Shown one piece after another: positions 36,181 to 47,700 of a stretch of 64,000 nt of DNA. The position numbers and the translations under genes were made by a program. This DNA is from Hirsutella rhossiliensis. Lineage: Eukaryota; Ascomycota; Sordariomycetes; Hypocreales; Ophiocordycipitaceae. The stretch lies in contig NW_025408667.1 of NCBI RefSeq assembly GCF_020360975.1, positions 1,984,001 through 2,048,000 of the forward strand, in the 5' to 3' direction. The notes beneath the pieces were generated by a model. The model was not told the origin of the DNA. It did no database searches and was given only the letters and a program-made list of their open reading frames with translations. How positions within the stretch are numbered: position 1 is the stretch's first letter; each line of letters begins with the position of its first letter.

Positions 36181-37318
36181 TAGGTCGGTTTTCCTTAAAG
36201 ACTTACTAGTATTATAATAATCGATAGCCTAGGGATTTATAGGCTAGGCAGCCGTTTCGCTTGGTCTTTTATTTCTTTAAGGAATCCTCGTCCCGATCTA
36301 AAAGGTCTGCTTAAAAACCCCCCCTTTTTACCCTTTATTGCTAATTTTAACGAAGAGGTTCGATTTCGACTAGTTCCCTAATTTTTCGACTAACGGACTA
36401 AAAGGTCTATTAAGGGACTAGTCGGGCCGGTCTAACTAACGGGACCGGGGCTAGGCCCGGAGCAAGATACGTAGCCGGGGCCGGGGCCGTAGCTATAGTT
36501 AACGACGGCGTTAAGGCTCTTAAGGGAGGAGGAGCTAAAGGAGCAATAGCCATAGTAGCAGCGGCGGGAGCCATAGCAATAGGGGCTGCAGCAGCTATAG
36601 GGGCAGTAGGTCGAGCCGTCTAGGTCGAGTGCTAGCTACGAAGGAATAAAACTACTTACTATTATACTCTAGCAGCCTCTTTATTTAGTTCCTAGCTAGC
36701 CTCTTAAAAGATAGTTAAGTACCCGTTACTAATAGGCTTTATTAGTAGAGATATATCCCGTAGCTACTAGCTAGAAAGAGCTTCTATAAGGAAGTATTAG
36801 TTAGCTTCCTCGAGGATTTCTTCCTACTTAGCTAGCTACGAAGAAGCTAGTAGGTTCCTAGCAGAAAAGGCTCCTAGGTAAGCCGTATAGGTCTTTTTAA
36901 TACGGTTAGTTATATAGCCCCTCGAGGGAGCTATTAAGGTCTCGAGCTTTAAAAGCTACTACCTAGGAGTCTCTTCCTCTTAAAGAGTAATTAGCTTTAC
37001 GGCACTAACGGATTCTATTATTACCGTACGTATAGTAGTTAGCAGCTTCGTCTCGTAAAGGTATTCCTTATAGTAACTCTCGTAGTTACCTAAGGTAGTA
37101 GAAAAAGCTTTCTATTATATAGAGGTTAGCTCGGAGAAGAGGGAAGCTCCCTCTATAAATTCCGTTGCCCTAGGATAAAGAGGGGGCTCGAGAGGGTCCT
37201 ACTTATTAAAGAAGACTAAATTATAGATAGTTCTATCTATACGAGCCTATAGCTCCTTTACCTACTTATTATAAGAATCGTCCTATAGACCGTAGGGACG
37301 GTAGAGTCGTTTTTTAAT
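36181..37318 (-). pseudogene. Copia-B copy 2 gag
   Basis: Homologous to 19801-20938. The start codon position near 37316-37318 now reads ATA, so the ATG used in copy 1 is gone. The Ala-rich linker is present at 36520-36610 but several GCA codons have changed. The zinc-knuckle region lies near 36235-36260. Confidence 0.78.
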
Positions 37319-37450
37319 ATTATTATAGGGGAAGGGTAGAAAAGTTAGTTAAAAATCAGCTTTTCTAGTAAGAGGGGTAAAAGGAAGCTATAAGGGATAT
37401 AAGAAAGATGCCTTTTATAGCAGCCGGAAGGTATAGGAATTCTATTCTTC

Positions 37451-37463
37451 CCGGACTTATAAC
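37451..37463 (-). other. Copia-B copy 2 primer binding site
   Basis: GTTATAAGTCCGG on the minus strand, next to the 5' LTR. It has one change from the copy 1 site and the same iMet anticodon-arm type. Confidence 0.6.
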
Positions 37464-37940
37464 TCTTATAAAGAGAGATATAAGAAGTATATATAAAATA
37501 TATAAAGGTAAAAGTAAAAGTAAGGGGTTAGATAGGTAGGGCAGAGATATTTAAATCTTATAGGAGTAGTAATAAAGGTAGGGGAGTAATTATTATATTT
37601 CCTTAATTATCCTTCTTTCCTTTATCTAACGCCCCTCTTTATACTTATCTAGTATCTTAATTAATAAAGAAGATCCTACTTAAAGAAGCTACTAATATCC
37701 TTTTAACTACTAAGCTTTTTACTAGTTTTTCCCCTCCTTTCTAGCTATTGCCGGTATATCCGTCTTATCTCTCGCTACCTCTATAGGAAGCTATCGCTAC
37801 TTCTACTTCCCCTTATACCCCTACCTTCCTTTCTATACCTCTTTTTAGCTCCTTCTTTAAAACCTGTTTTTTAGCTTCCTAGGTCCCTCGTACTAAGAGA
37901 TATCTCCGAGAACTACGAAATTAAGCTACGCTTCGCGATA
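37464..37940 (-). repeat. Copia-B copy 2, 5' LTR (477 bp)
   Basis: Pairs with 31582-32058 and ends CTTCGCGATA before the TSD ATATT. Confidence 0.93.
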
Positions 37941-37945
37941 ATATT

Positions 37946-38858
37946 AGTACGTCGCTTCTTATTAATAGTAGTATCTTAATATTATTAAGCGACTTATATA
38001 AGCTCTTCTTATTAGTAGGTATAAATAAGTATCGAATAAAGGTTAATTTAGTCTTAAAGTTATAGCTCTAGCTTAGCGAAAAATATAAGAAGATAAGTTT
38101 TTTTAATAAGCGTTTAAAATACCTCTTTAAGGAGTTAAGGTATAAGCTAAACTCTAAGAGGGACTAGCCTTTTTATTAGTAAGCCTCCTTTAATTATATC
38201 GCTAGTAGTATCTCCTTATTTATAATATCCTTAATTAAGATAAGTATTTATTCTTTAAAGTTTACTTAATCTATATTATATTTAGTTTAGTTAATTAGCG
38301 TTTATTTTTTAAGGTATTAGTATTATCTTACTTTATAGTCGCTATATATATAATCTACTATATAAAGGATCTTTATTTTATTATAATAAAAACGTTTAAG
38401 CGCTACCTTAAAAGTATCCTTTAAATCGTAATTTTAGTTTAAACGTTTTTATATATTAATAAGTTAAGATAATTAATTAATATTTTTAATCTTAACCTCG
38501 CTACCGCGACTACTATTTAATTTAAGGGAGTAAGACTATTAATACTTTCTTAAATAGATAGTAATAGTACTAGCGCGTTTAGTAATTTCCTCCTTTAATT
38601 ATATAACGTAATCTTATAAGCGTTTTATCTCTTTTAGCTCTTTAATACGCGCTTATAGAGCTATAAGCTTTTCCTTATAAGATAGTTATCTTATACTTAT
38701 AGGTAGTAATATCTTTAATATAATTATAACGCTATCTATAATAAGGGTCTATTTTAAATATATATCTTCCTATTCTTTATCTCTTAAGTAGATACTTAAT
38801 ATATATAATAAAGAGGCCTTAACTAGTTAACTACTATATCGCGGTATAAGAGTATTAT
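37946..38858 (-). pseudogene. Gypsy-E copy 1 gag, N-terminal and capsid part
   Basis: The minus strand encodes a coiled-coil segment (IKELKEIKRL...LKEEITKRAS, about 38650-38560) and then a retrotransposon-type capsid with NSSRGSEVKIKNI, KIKILYIVDYI and SLLEFSLYLNSL-like segments down to about 38130. Gag would form the particle. The same stretch is present in copy 2 at 40893-41713, which helps confirm it. Stops are RIP-type. Confidence 0.7.
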
Positions 38859-39173
38859 ATAGTTTTCTTTAAGTAGCTATCTTTATTAAGTAACTAAAAA
38901 AAAAAGCTTTAGAAATTATAAGGGAATATATATTATAGTATAATTAGGTAGGTAGTAAAGATAGCTAAAGTTACTATACTATATATATTATATTCTCCTT
39001 ATTATAAGACTAAAGCTTATAAGAAAAAGGATTTCTCTTCTTTTATTATAGTAGTAAGTAGTCTATAACTTATAAGTAAGGTAAGCACGATTCCTTACTA
39101 ATACCCTATTAATATATTAGTACTATATACCTAAGTGCTTTACTAGCCTATACCTCTTAATAGCGCTCTTATA
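38859..39173 (-). repeat. Gypsy-E copy 1, 5' LTR (315 bp)
   Basis: The same 315-bp unit occurs at 63515-63829. On the minus strand it begins TATAAGAGCGC and abuts the gag leader. The exact inner boundary is uncertain by one or two bases. Confidence 0.75.
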
Positions 39174-39541
39174 TATAAGTATTAAGTTTATTAAATTTTA
39201 CCTTAATATCTTACCTTTTTCTTAACTTATAGTACTAAGTTTAATTAAGTAAAAGATCCCCTTTCTTAATAACGTCCTTTAGTTTAGCCCTTAGTAAGTA
39301 TATTACTAGCTTACTTATTATTAGTTTAATTAGTAGTATTTCCTTATTAATTTAGCTTAGCTTATTAGCCTCTTTAATTTCTTCTTTATATATACTACCT
39401 TAAGGTATAATACTATTTTTATTCTTAGTTCCTTTAAAGGTAAAAGTAGTATTAATATATTACTTTTTATTAATAGTAGTATCTTAATATTATTAAGCGA
39501 CTTATATAAGCTCTTTTTATTAATAAGTATAAATAAGTATT
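39174..39541 (-). pseudogene. Gypsy-E copy 2 gag C-terminal fragment
   Basis: Matches 31203-31581 and the first part of 37946-38030, but lacks about 105 bp around the zinc knuckle. It contains the uninterrupted sequence at the site where copia-B inserted in copy 1. Confidence 0.7.
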
Positions 39542-40878
39542 ATTATTATTAAGATTTATAAGGAACGGTATTCCTACTATAAATAAAGTAGCTATAATAT
39601 ATTCTCCCGATTATATAAGCTAATAAGTAGTATATTAATTATAGATAAAATCCTATATTATAGAGTAAGAATCGCTTATTATTCTATATATTATTATGCA
39701 TTAAACAAGTTGCCGGTTATCGTATAATCGGGAATCGAAGAAATAGAGCTAGCTTAGAATACTAGCTAAGACCTCTTAAGAATACCAGCACGACTAACCT
39801 CCTTTAAACACGAATATCAGTAAAACTAAGACACTTCCTAATATACTTAAGGTATTACTAAATTCCTTAGTCTTAAGGCTATACGGTAGCCTAAATCTAG
39901 TCCCGAAAGGTTCTTCCGTTTAGCTATAATTATCTATATAAGATAGTATGTCCGCTAGTAAATAGAGAGAAAATCATTAACTTTAACACCTCTTTTATAT
40001 ACTAATATATTACTATTAAATTCTATTAAAAATCCTACCTTATACTCCTTCTTCCCCTTTATTACGTAGTCTTATATAATTCCTTAATTTCCTAAAATTC
40101 CGCTTTTACTTATATACCTTTAGAAGATTATACTAGTAACCTATTTAAAGGTATCTAAAACTTTAGTATTAAATAAGAGGGAAAAACTAAAGTACTTAAA
40201 GGAAAACCCTCCCCTTGTTTTATAGCTAGTCCGCCCTTATACTAGGTCGCGGTTATAATATATAGGAATCTTCCGCTAGCTATTATAGGTATTATTTTAG
40301 TTAGTTAGAATTATATTAGCCTTATTATAAAGTAACCTTAGAAAGTAACTTCTTTATATATATAGGATATATAGTATTAATCGGTAGTATAAGGGTTTTT
40401 AGTTAATAGTTAATTATATAATTATCCTTAACCTTATCCTATAATAATATCTTTTTAGGCTCTACCTTATTTTTCCGCTATAAGGCTTAGCGGGCTAATT
40501 TTTATTAATACTAGCCTTTAGCTAGGCCGGTAATTAGGTTATTATACTAGCTTCGCGCTATACTTATTAAGTTACTAGTATTAGCCCTAGGTTTTTATTT
40601 TCCTAGTTAAGGGGCCCGGACTAAGGTTAAGGGGAGGTCTTAATAAATTCGTCGCTAGGTCTAGGTAGGTAAGGTCTAGGCCGGCCCGCTTATAGTAGGG
40701 CTAGACTACTAGTATACTTATAAGCGCTTCTAGAAACGCTAATTAGCTAATTAATAAGTAGGTTAGCGTAATTTACTAGTTTAACTAAAAATTAATTATA
40801 CCCTTAGCTAGATTTAAACTAACTTTAGTATAATAGCTAGTAAACTTCCTAGGTATATAACTATTATACTATAGGAGT
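39542..40878 (-). mobile_element. tRNA-derived SINE-like element (about 764 bp), interrupted by a solo copia-A LTR
   Basis: Flanked by a 14-bp TSD (39528-39541 and 40879-40892, TATAAATAAGTATT); gypsy-E copy 1 at about 38016-38032 shows the empty site. On the minus strand it starts with a tRNA-like head: an A box TAGTATAATAG (40861-40871) that fits TRGYNNANNNG, and a B box GTTTAAATC (40811-40819) that fits GWTCRANNC with one C to T change. The B box lies in a 5-bp T-stem. It ends in an (AAT)n tail at the other TSD. A tRNA head, a microsatellite tail and a long TSD are the marks of a LINE-mobilised SINE. The body (40125-40800) has no recognised frame; its length is on the high side for a SINE. 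No second copy was seen here. Confidence 0.65.
39557..40124 (+). repeat. Solo copia-A LTR inside the SINE-like element
   Basis: Starts TATAAGGAACGGTATTCC and ends CCTTTAGA, with TSD AGATT at 39552-39556 and 40125-40129. Confidence 0.95.
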
Positions 40879-40892
40879 TATAAATAAGTATT

Positions 40893-41713
40893 AAATAAAG
40901 GTTAATTTAGTTTTAAAGTTATAGCTTTAGCTTAGTAAAAAATATAAGAGTATATACCTTTTTTAATAAGCGTTTAAAATACCTTTTTAAAGAGTTAAGG
41001 TATAAGCTAAACTTTAAAAAAAACTAGCTTTTTTATTAGTAAGCCTTTTTTAGTTATATTACTAATAGTATCTCCTTATTAATAGTATCCTTAATTAAGA
41101 TAAGGATTTATTCTTTAAAGTATACTTAATCTATCTTATATTTAGTTTAGTTAATTAGCGTTTATTCTTTAAAGTATCGGCGCTATCTTACTTTATAGTT
41201 ACTATATATATAATTTACTATAAAAAGGATCTTTATTTTATTATAATAAAAACGTTTAAGTACTACCCTAAAAGTATCTTTTAGATTATAAGTCTAGTTT
41301 AAATATTTCTATATATTAATAGGTTAAGATAATTAAGCGATATTTTTAATCTTAACCTTACTACTGCGACTACTATTTAATTTAAGGGAGTAAGACTATT
41401 AATACTTTCTTAAATAAATAGTAATAGTACTAGCGCGTTTAGTAATTTCCTCCTTTAATTATATAACGCGATCTTATAAGCGTTTTATCTCCTTTAGCTC
41501 CTTAATATATACTTATAAAGCTATAAGCTTTTCCTTATAAGACGGTTATCTTATACTTATAAGTAGTAATATATTTAATATAGTTATAATACTATTTATA
41601 ATAAAGGTCTATTTTAAGGATATATCTTTTTATTTTATATCTCTTAAGTAAATACTTAATATATATAATAAAGAGGCTTTAACTAGTTAACTACTATATT
41701 ACGTTATAAGAGT
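40893..41713 (-). pseudogene. Gypsy-E copy 2 gag, N-terminal and capsid part
   Basis: Close match to 38030-38853 of copy 1, same strand and frame, and more degraded. It ends at the gypsy-H insertion site (TSD ATTAT at 41714-41718). Confidence 0.72.
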
Positions 41714-41718
41714 ATTAT

Positions 41719-41904
41719 TATAAGAGTCTTTAACTATTATAGGTTATAGGCTTAGGCTATAGCCTAAGCTATATAGTTATATATAAAGGGCTGGATCCTA
41801 TATATATATATATAAGCTAGCTATATATAAAAGAGCTCTATATAGCTTATTAATATTATCTTATAAATAGTATTTATATATACGCCTCTATTTACTCTAT
41901 AATA
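41719..41904 (+). repeat. Gypsy-H 5' LTR (186 bp)
   Basis: Starts TATAAGAGTCTTTAAC and ends CTCTATAATA. It contains a TATA-box-like TATAAAAGAGCTCTATATAG near 41826-41845, a likely transcription start region. Confidence 0.85.
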
Positions 41905-42029
41905 GTATAAGCTATTAATTAATAGATCTAATAGATATCTCTTTAAAGAGGGTGCCTCCTCTTCGAGGAAGTACTCCGCTCCTCCTTAGATAGATAGGAA
42001 GTATTATAGCTATCTTAGAAGCGATTAAA

Positions 42030-43640
42030 AGCGCGATAGCTAGCGAGAAGGATAAGGTTCTCGCTATACTAAAGGAGCTGTCTACGAGACTAGCTTTAAC
42101 CCCTATAACCTCTATAACGCTAGTTATAGCGGCGGTACTACCGATATAAAAGCCGCTCCCTTAGCTAACTTAGGATAAGAAGCTGGAGTCCTTTTACTTC
42201 TTCCTTAGCCGGCTATAAACAAAGTTTATAACTTACGAGAAATAGGGCCTAAATAGCTATCGCGATATAGTATAGTATTTACTCCTCTATACGCTACTAG
42301 AGCCCTAGATATAGCGGATCTCTAGATTCTAAGATAAGGGCGGCTCTAGGGGTCTTAAGGTATATAAGCAAAAGCGGAATTTTAGGAAATTAAGGAACTA
42401 TATAAGACTATATAATAGAGGGGAAGAAGGAGTATAAGGTAGGATTTTTAATAGAATTTATTAGTAATATATTAGTATATAGAAGAGGTGTTAAAGTTAA
42501 TAATTCTCTATCTATCTACTAGCGGATATACTGTTTTATATAGATAATTATAGCTAAACGGAAGAACCTTTTAGGACTAGATTTAGGCTGCCGTATAGCC
42601 CTAAGACTAGGGAATTCCGTGATACCTTAAGTAAATCTAGAAGTGTCTTAGTTCTACTAATATTTATGTTTAAAGGAGGTAGGTCGTGCTAGTATTCTTA
42701 AGAGGTCTTAGCTAGTATTCTAAGCTAGCTCTATTCCTTCGATTCCCGATTATACGATAAACGGCAACCCGTTTAATATATAATAATATATAAAATAACG
42801 AGCGATTCTTACTCTATAGGATAAGATTTTATTTATAATTAATATACTACTTATTAGCTTATATAATCGGGAGAGTATATTATAGCTGCTTTATTTATAA
42901 TAGGAACACCGTTCCTTATAAGGGGTAAACGTAACTTATAAGACTTCTTTTAATACCTTATATATATATTCGGTAATATATAGGAGTAGGAGAAGGCATA
43001 AGATAGGCTATAGACCCTTAAGTAAAGAGATAGATAAACCTTTAGCGAATTCCTTCTTAATTTTAAAGAGACGCTCTTATAGGTAGTAGGGACTATAATA
43101 TAAGAAGATAGCGCGAAGCTTATATAGCTATAGAATTCGATTACGCTAGCCCTACGAGAGCTACTTATCCCTATAACTATACCTATTAACTACGGCGAGT
43201 ATATTAGCCGGTTAATAAAGGTAGTATAGGGCTATAAGTAGACGCTATATTTTTAAAAGCTCTATAAGCGTACGCCGTATAGCGGCGATAGGATTACTGC
43301 CCCTCTATAAAATAAATAACCGGCTATTAATATAAACGAGGATACCTTAATATCGGCTGCTTATATAGACTAGGCTAAATATAGTAAGAAGACGCCGTTA
43401 ACTACCCCTTATACCGCTCTATACTTTAAGTAATAAGTAAAGTAGGTAACGAGTAAGGAAATCGGGAAGAGGAAGGCTAATAGCCGCTACCTACGTTATA
43501 GCGCGTCTATATACTTTATATTAAAATGCCCCTTCCTTCTAGCTAAGCGGCCTATAGCGGTTTAAGTAGCGAAGATAGAACCGCTCCTTACCTTAGATAA
43601 TAAAGAGGACTCCGCCCCCTTAGGCCTAAAAGAAAAAGAG
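42030..43640 (+). pseudogene. Gypsy-H gag, interrupted by a solo LTR
   Basis: The plus-strand frame contains LKELSTRLALTPI near 42075, then resumes after the solo LTR (42353-42920) with an alpha-helical capsid region: RQTFSEFLLNFKETLL-like at about 43030-43075, and KLIQLQNSITLALRELLIPI at about 43115-43175. The zinc knuckle at about 43485-43525 reads YLRYSASIYFILKC, so two Cys and the His have become Tyr and the last Cys is kept. An acidic C-terminal tail follows to 43640. Gag forms the particle and binds RNA. The start codon is not identified. Confidence 0.78.
42353..42920 (-). repeat. Solo copia-A LTR inside gypsy-H gag
   Basis: Starts TCTTAAGGTATATAAGC and ends CCGTTCCTTATA, with TSD AGGGG at 42348-42352 and 42921-42925. 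Confidence 0.95.
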
Positions 43641-43689
43641 TAGCTCTAGAGTAAAGATAGGCTCTAGAGCCTTAATTACTAGTACTAGT

Positions 43690-43819
43690 AAAAGAGAAGG
43701 AGGAATTATCCGCTTATATGAAAAAGGAGCCTACTTTAATATAGGTTATAATTAATAACTCCTTACTTATTACCGCCCTTATAAATAAGGGCTATTAGTA
43801 TTACGCTATAGTTAATAAG
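43690..43819 (+). pseudogene. Gypsy-H protease, left part
   Basis: The plus-strand frame reads LLITALINKGYQYYAIVNK up to 43819, consistent with a retropepsin active site (I-D-S/T-G) with the Asp changed to Asn. The next codons lie at 49852-49859 and after 57447, on the far sides of copia-A copy 2 and gypsy-C. Confidence 0.65.
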
Positions 43820-44387
43820 TCTAAAGGTATATGAGCAAAAGCGGAATTTTAGGAAATCAAGGAATCACGTAAGACTACGTGATAGAGAGGAAGAAGGAGT
43901 ATAAGGTAGGATTTTCAACGGAATTTATTAGTAGTGTATTGGTGTGTGTAAGAGGTGTTGAAGTTGATGATTCTCTATCTATCTACCAGCGGACATGCTA
44001 TCTTATATAGACAATTATAGCTGAACGGAAGAACCTTTCGGGACCAGATTTAGGCTGCCGTATAGCCCTAAGACTGAGGAATTCCATGATACCTCGAGTG
44101 AATCTGGAAGTGTCTTGGTTCCACTGATATTCGTGTTTAAAGGAGGTTGGTCGTGCCGGTGTTCTTAAGAGGTCTTAGCTAGCATTCTAAGCTAGCTCTA
44201 TTCCTTCGATTCCCGATTGTACGATAACCGGCAACCCGTTTAATGCATAATGACATGCAAAGTGACGAGCGATTCTTGCTCTATAAGATGAGATTTTGTC
44301 TATAATTAATATACTACTTATTAGCTTATATAATCGGGAGAGTATATTATAGCTGCTTTATTTATAGTAGGAACACCGTTCCTTATA
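43820..44387 (-). repeat. Copia-A copy 2, 3' LTR (568 bp)
   Basis: Starts TCTAAAGGTATATGAGC and ends CCGTTCCTTATA on the plus strand; nearly identical to 49279-49846. Confidence 0.95.
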
Positions 44388-44750
44388 GCCTCCCTTAAAG
44401 AGTAGATTTATATACTCTTTACTAATTTATTTATAGTAGTATATATATAGGTAAAACCTAATTTAGGAAAACCATTCTTATACCTTAATAGGATATATAA
44501 AACCTATTCTTTCTTAGGAAAAAATCCTTAGGTATATACTTATAAAAAAACCTATAGTAGGAAAAATCTATAGTTATAATAATTATTTATAGGATAACCT
44601 TATATAAGGTAAAACCTATTATTACTAGGAAAATCTTAATAGATAAAAACCTAGTAAATATTTTTCTAGGAAACCTAAAAAGGAAAACCTAGTAAGGGAA
44701 AGATATAGAAAGCATAAGAAATATCTAAAAACCCCTTTTAATTGCTTAGG
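44388..44750 (-). other. Copia-A copy 2 pol-to-LTR spacer with repeated motif
   Basis: No frame. Same series of AAAACCTA motifs (TAGGTTTT on the element strand) and short CCTA...TAGG inverted repeats as in copy 1. The polypurine tract is AAGGGAGGC on the minus strand, next to the LTR. Confidence 0.6.
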
Positions 44751-44753
44751 AAC

Positions 44754-47700
44754 TTATATTAAGGATAGACCGTCTCTAAATTTATAGAGTAATTTAGGTC
44801 TTAATTCCTTCGTAAAAATATCAGCTATATTATCTTCTAATTTAATATAAAAAACTCTAATTTCCCCTTCTCTTATACTAGTTCTAGTATAGTGATAGGC
44901 TAATCTTATATACTTAGACCTTTTATGAAATTCCGGATTTTCTGCTAATTTAATAGCAGTAGTATTATCCGTTAAAATAGGAGGTATAGTATTAGGAATC
45001 TTAATAGATAGATCCTTAGTAATATTTTTAAAAAGCATATTTAAATAAACAGCTTCTTTATTTGCCTCCTAAGGCCAATATATTCTGCTTCGCAGGTAGA
45101 AAGGGCAACGGCTTTCTGCTTAGAGCAAGCCTAGCTTATTATATTATTATATATAAAAACAGTAACCGGAAAAGGATTTTCCGTCCGTTAAATCCGACGC
45201 CTAGCTAGAGTCGGTAAAACCCTTTATATATAGATAGGTAAAAGGATATTGCAATTATATTTAATCTTTAGGCTAGGAATTTATTTAAATATTTCTAAAT
45301 TATATTTAAAGCCTTAAAATGCGTCTAGTCGGGCTTAGCCGCGAATCTAGCGCAGGAAATTATAGAATATAAGATATCTGGCCTAGTAAATAAGGCTAAG
45401 TATAATAGAGATCCTATTTCTTTCTAAAATTGCAATATATCTTCCTTAGAAGGTAATTCCTTTGCTTTTATAAGCTTAAAGCTTATTATAGCGGTAAATT
45501 CAAGTTCCTAAACCTTCTTTATTAAATTCCCTTAATTTATTTAAGGTATAATTTTCTTGGGATATATATAGCTCTTTATTTTCTCGGTTTATTGTAATAT
45601 TTAGACCTAAGAAGTCTTTTATATCTCCTAAGATAGTAAAATCTAGGAATTTAGATAATTCTTTAAATAATCTTTCTTCTATTATAGATTTAGAGGGCCC
45701 TACTATAAGAAAGTCGTCGACGTGAATTGCTAAGGCTATACTATAGTCCTTATTTATAAATACTCCTTCGTCTATTAAAAGAGGAAGAAATCCGAGATTA
45801 TTTAGTATAATTTTTAAATGATTATACTAGAGCTTAGGACTTTGTTTTAGGCTATATAATGCTTTCTTTAGCTTTGCTTTAATTTAACCGGTTTTATATA
45901 GGTCTAGGAATTTAGTTAATTTAATTCCTTTAGCTCTATAAGCTGATCTATGTTTTAAATAATATTCTTTAAGAGCGTATTCTTCGTAGCCTATAGGAAG
46001 ATCGATATATACTTCGCTATCTATATCGGCATGTACGAATGCATTTATTATATCTATTTACAAAGCTTCGAATTCGTAGATAATAGCTAAAATAAGTAGA
46101 ATTCTAATAGATTCGGGTCTAGCCGTAGTCGAGAAGGTATCTAGGAAATCTAAGCTATAGATCTGCTTAAATCCCTATATTACGAAACGGGCTTTATATT
46201 TTATTATATTATTTTAACTATCCTTCTTAATAGTATAGACCTAGCGGCCTCCTATAGCCTCCTATCCTAGGAGGTAGGAAAATTCCTAAGTTTTATATTT
46301 AATTAGCTAGATAATCTCCTTAATCATAGCATCTTTCTAAAATGCTATTTCAGGGCTATTTATTGCCTGTTTATAGGTCTTTGGAATTTTTAGATCCTGA
46401 TTTTCTATACTAGCTAGAATTAACTCTATAAAATCGCAGTTTAGAAATAAATTAACGTTAGGTATTCGATATAGTTAGAATCGAACCCTTCCGGCTTCTT
46501 AGGTAATTCTACTACTATTTTACTAGTAGTAGGAATAGGATCGTTATTTAGAGACTCTTCTTCTATAGAGGGCGAGGGACTTTTATCTCTAGGTTCTCTA
46601 GTAGCTTCCTCTATAGGGATATAGCTTTCTAGCTTATCTTTATTCGGAATAGAATTAAAATCAAAGGTATTATTACTACTAGAGATTTCTAGATTTTTTA
46701 TAAATTTATTTTCTAGTATAGTAATATCTCTAGAGATAGTAATCTTTCTTTTCGAAAATCCTAGATTTTATATGCATTTTCTAAATAGCCTACTATTATT
46801 CCTTAAAAGCTCTATTATCTAGCTTATCTTTAGGTCTTTATTCTTATAATATATGAGGCTTCCAAGGTCTTAATTTTATTTAAGGTCTCGAAGGGTAGTA
46901 TTATATTATCCTCTTTCTATAGGACTTTTAAATCCTATCGCAGAATGCGTGATCTATTATATAAATAGGTAGCTGTTAAAACAGCTTCTCCCTATAGATA
47001 TTTAGGAAGCCTAGCAGTAAATAAAAGAGCTCGTACTTTTCTAATATAGTACGATTTATTCTTTCTATTCTACCGTTAGATTCCGGCGTCCTAGGAGGAC
47101 TAGAATTAAAGGTAATTCCTTCTTTTTCGCAATAGAGCTTTATTTTATATATAAATTCTTTAGCATTATCAGAAAATGCTTCTCTAATCCTAGTATTTTT
47201 AGGGTTATTTTCTACCCTATTTTTAAATTCTAGGAACCTATCTAAAGCTTCTCCCTTTTTTCGAAGAAGGTATATTTCTAGATATCGGGTTCCTACGTCT
47301 AGGAAAGAAATATAATAGTGATATTTATTATAAGTAGGTACTTTAATTAGCCCTAAATATCTAATACTATTTTTCTAAATAGAATAAGACTTATACGAGG
47401 GTTGTTTATTAACCCTATTCGTTGCTTTAGCTCTAATGCATATTTCGCACTGCCTTATTTTATTTTCCTCTTCTAGAGGCATTTTTATATCCTTATTATA
47501 TCTTTTTAATATTTCTAAAATAGCCCTACTATTTATATGCCCTAAGCGTAAGTGCTAAGTATAAAAATCTATATCCTTTGCTTTTAAAGACGTAATAAGG
47601 ATCGATTGGCTTTCTAATAAAGGTTCTATAGGAATATAGTATAATTTATTTCTAAGAAATCCTTTAGTAAGGACCTTAGCCTTATTATCTAATAAAAGGA

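Larger units (their letters stand above)
31582..37940 (-). mobile_element. Copia-B copy 2: complete but heavily RIP-mutated
   Basis: LTRs at 31582-32058 and 37464-37940. The TSD is GTATT (31577-31581) and ATATT (37941-37945), one RIP-type mismatch. The paralogous gypsy-E copy 2 near 39440-39480 preserves the empty site, which confirms the insertion. The interior is collinear with copy 1 at 15235-21559, but many CpA/TpG sites kept there are TpA here. Confidence 0.94.
24556..39173 (-). mobile_element. Gypsy-E copy 1: Ty3/gypsy chromovirus, heavily RIP-mutated, left end displaced
   Basis: Minus-strand gag and pol with a C-terminal chromodomain, and a 5' LTR at 38859-39173. No 3' LTR was found in the window. 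The left end continues past gypsy-D (4590-4637) and probably past copia-A copy 1. Insertions inside it are a solo gypsy-D LTR, a solo copia-A LTR and copia-B copy 2. It is the most AT-rich and CpA/TpG-poor element here, consistent with being the oldest layer. Confidence 0.75.

Noticed and set aside
40811..40878. A functional tRNA gene on the minus strand
   Set aside because: The A and B boxes are present, but the arm spacing is too long, the B box is mutated, and the unit lies at the head of a 764-bp insert with a TSD; SINE head is the better reading.
41719..41904. Standalone miniature inverted-repeat element
   Set aside because: The same 186-bp unit is at 63324-63509 in direct orientation, with TSDs only at the outer ends, so it is the gypsy-H LTR.
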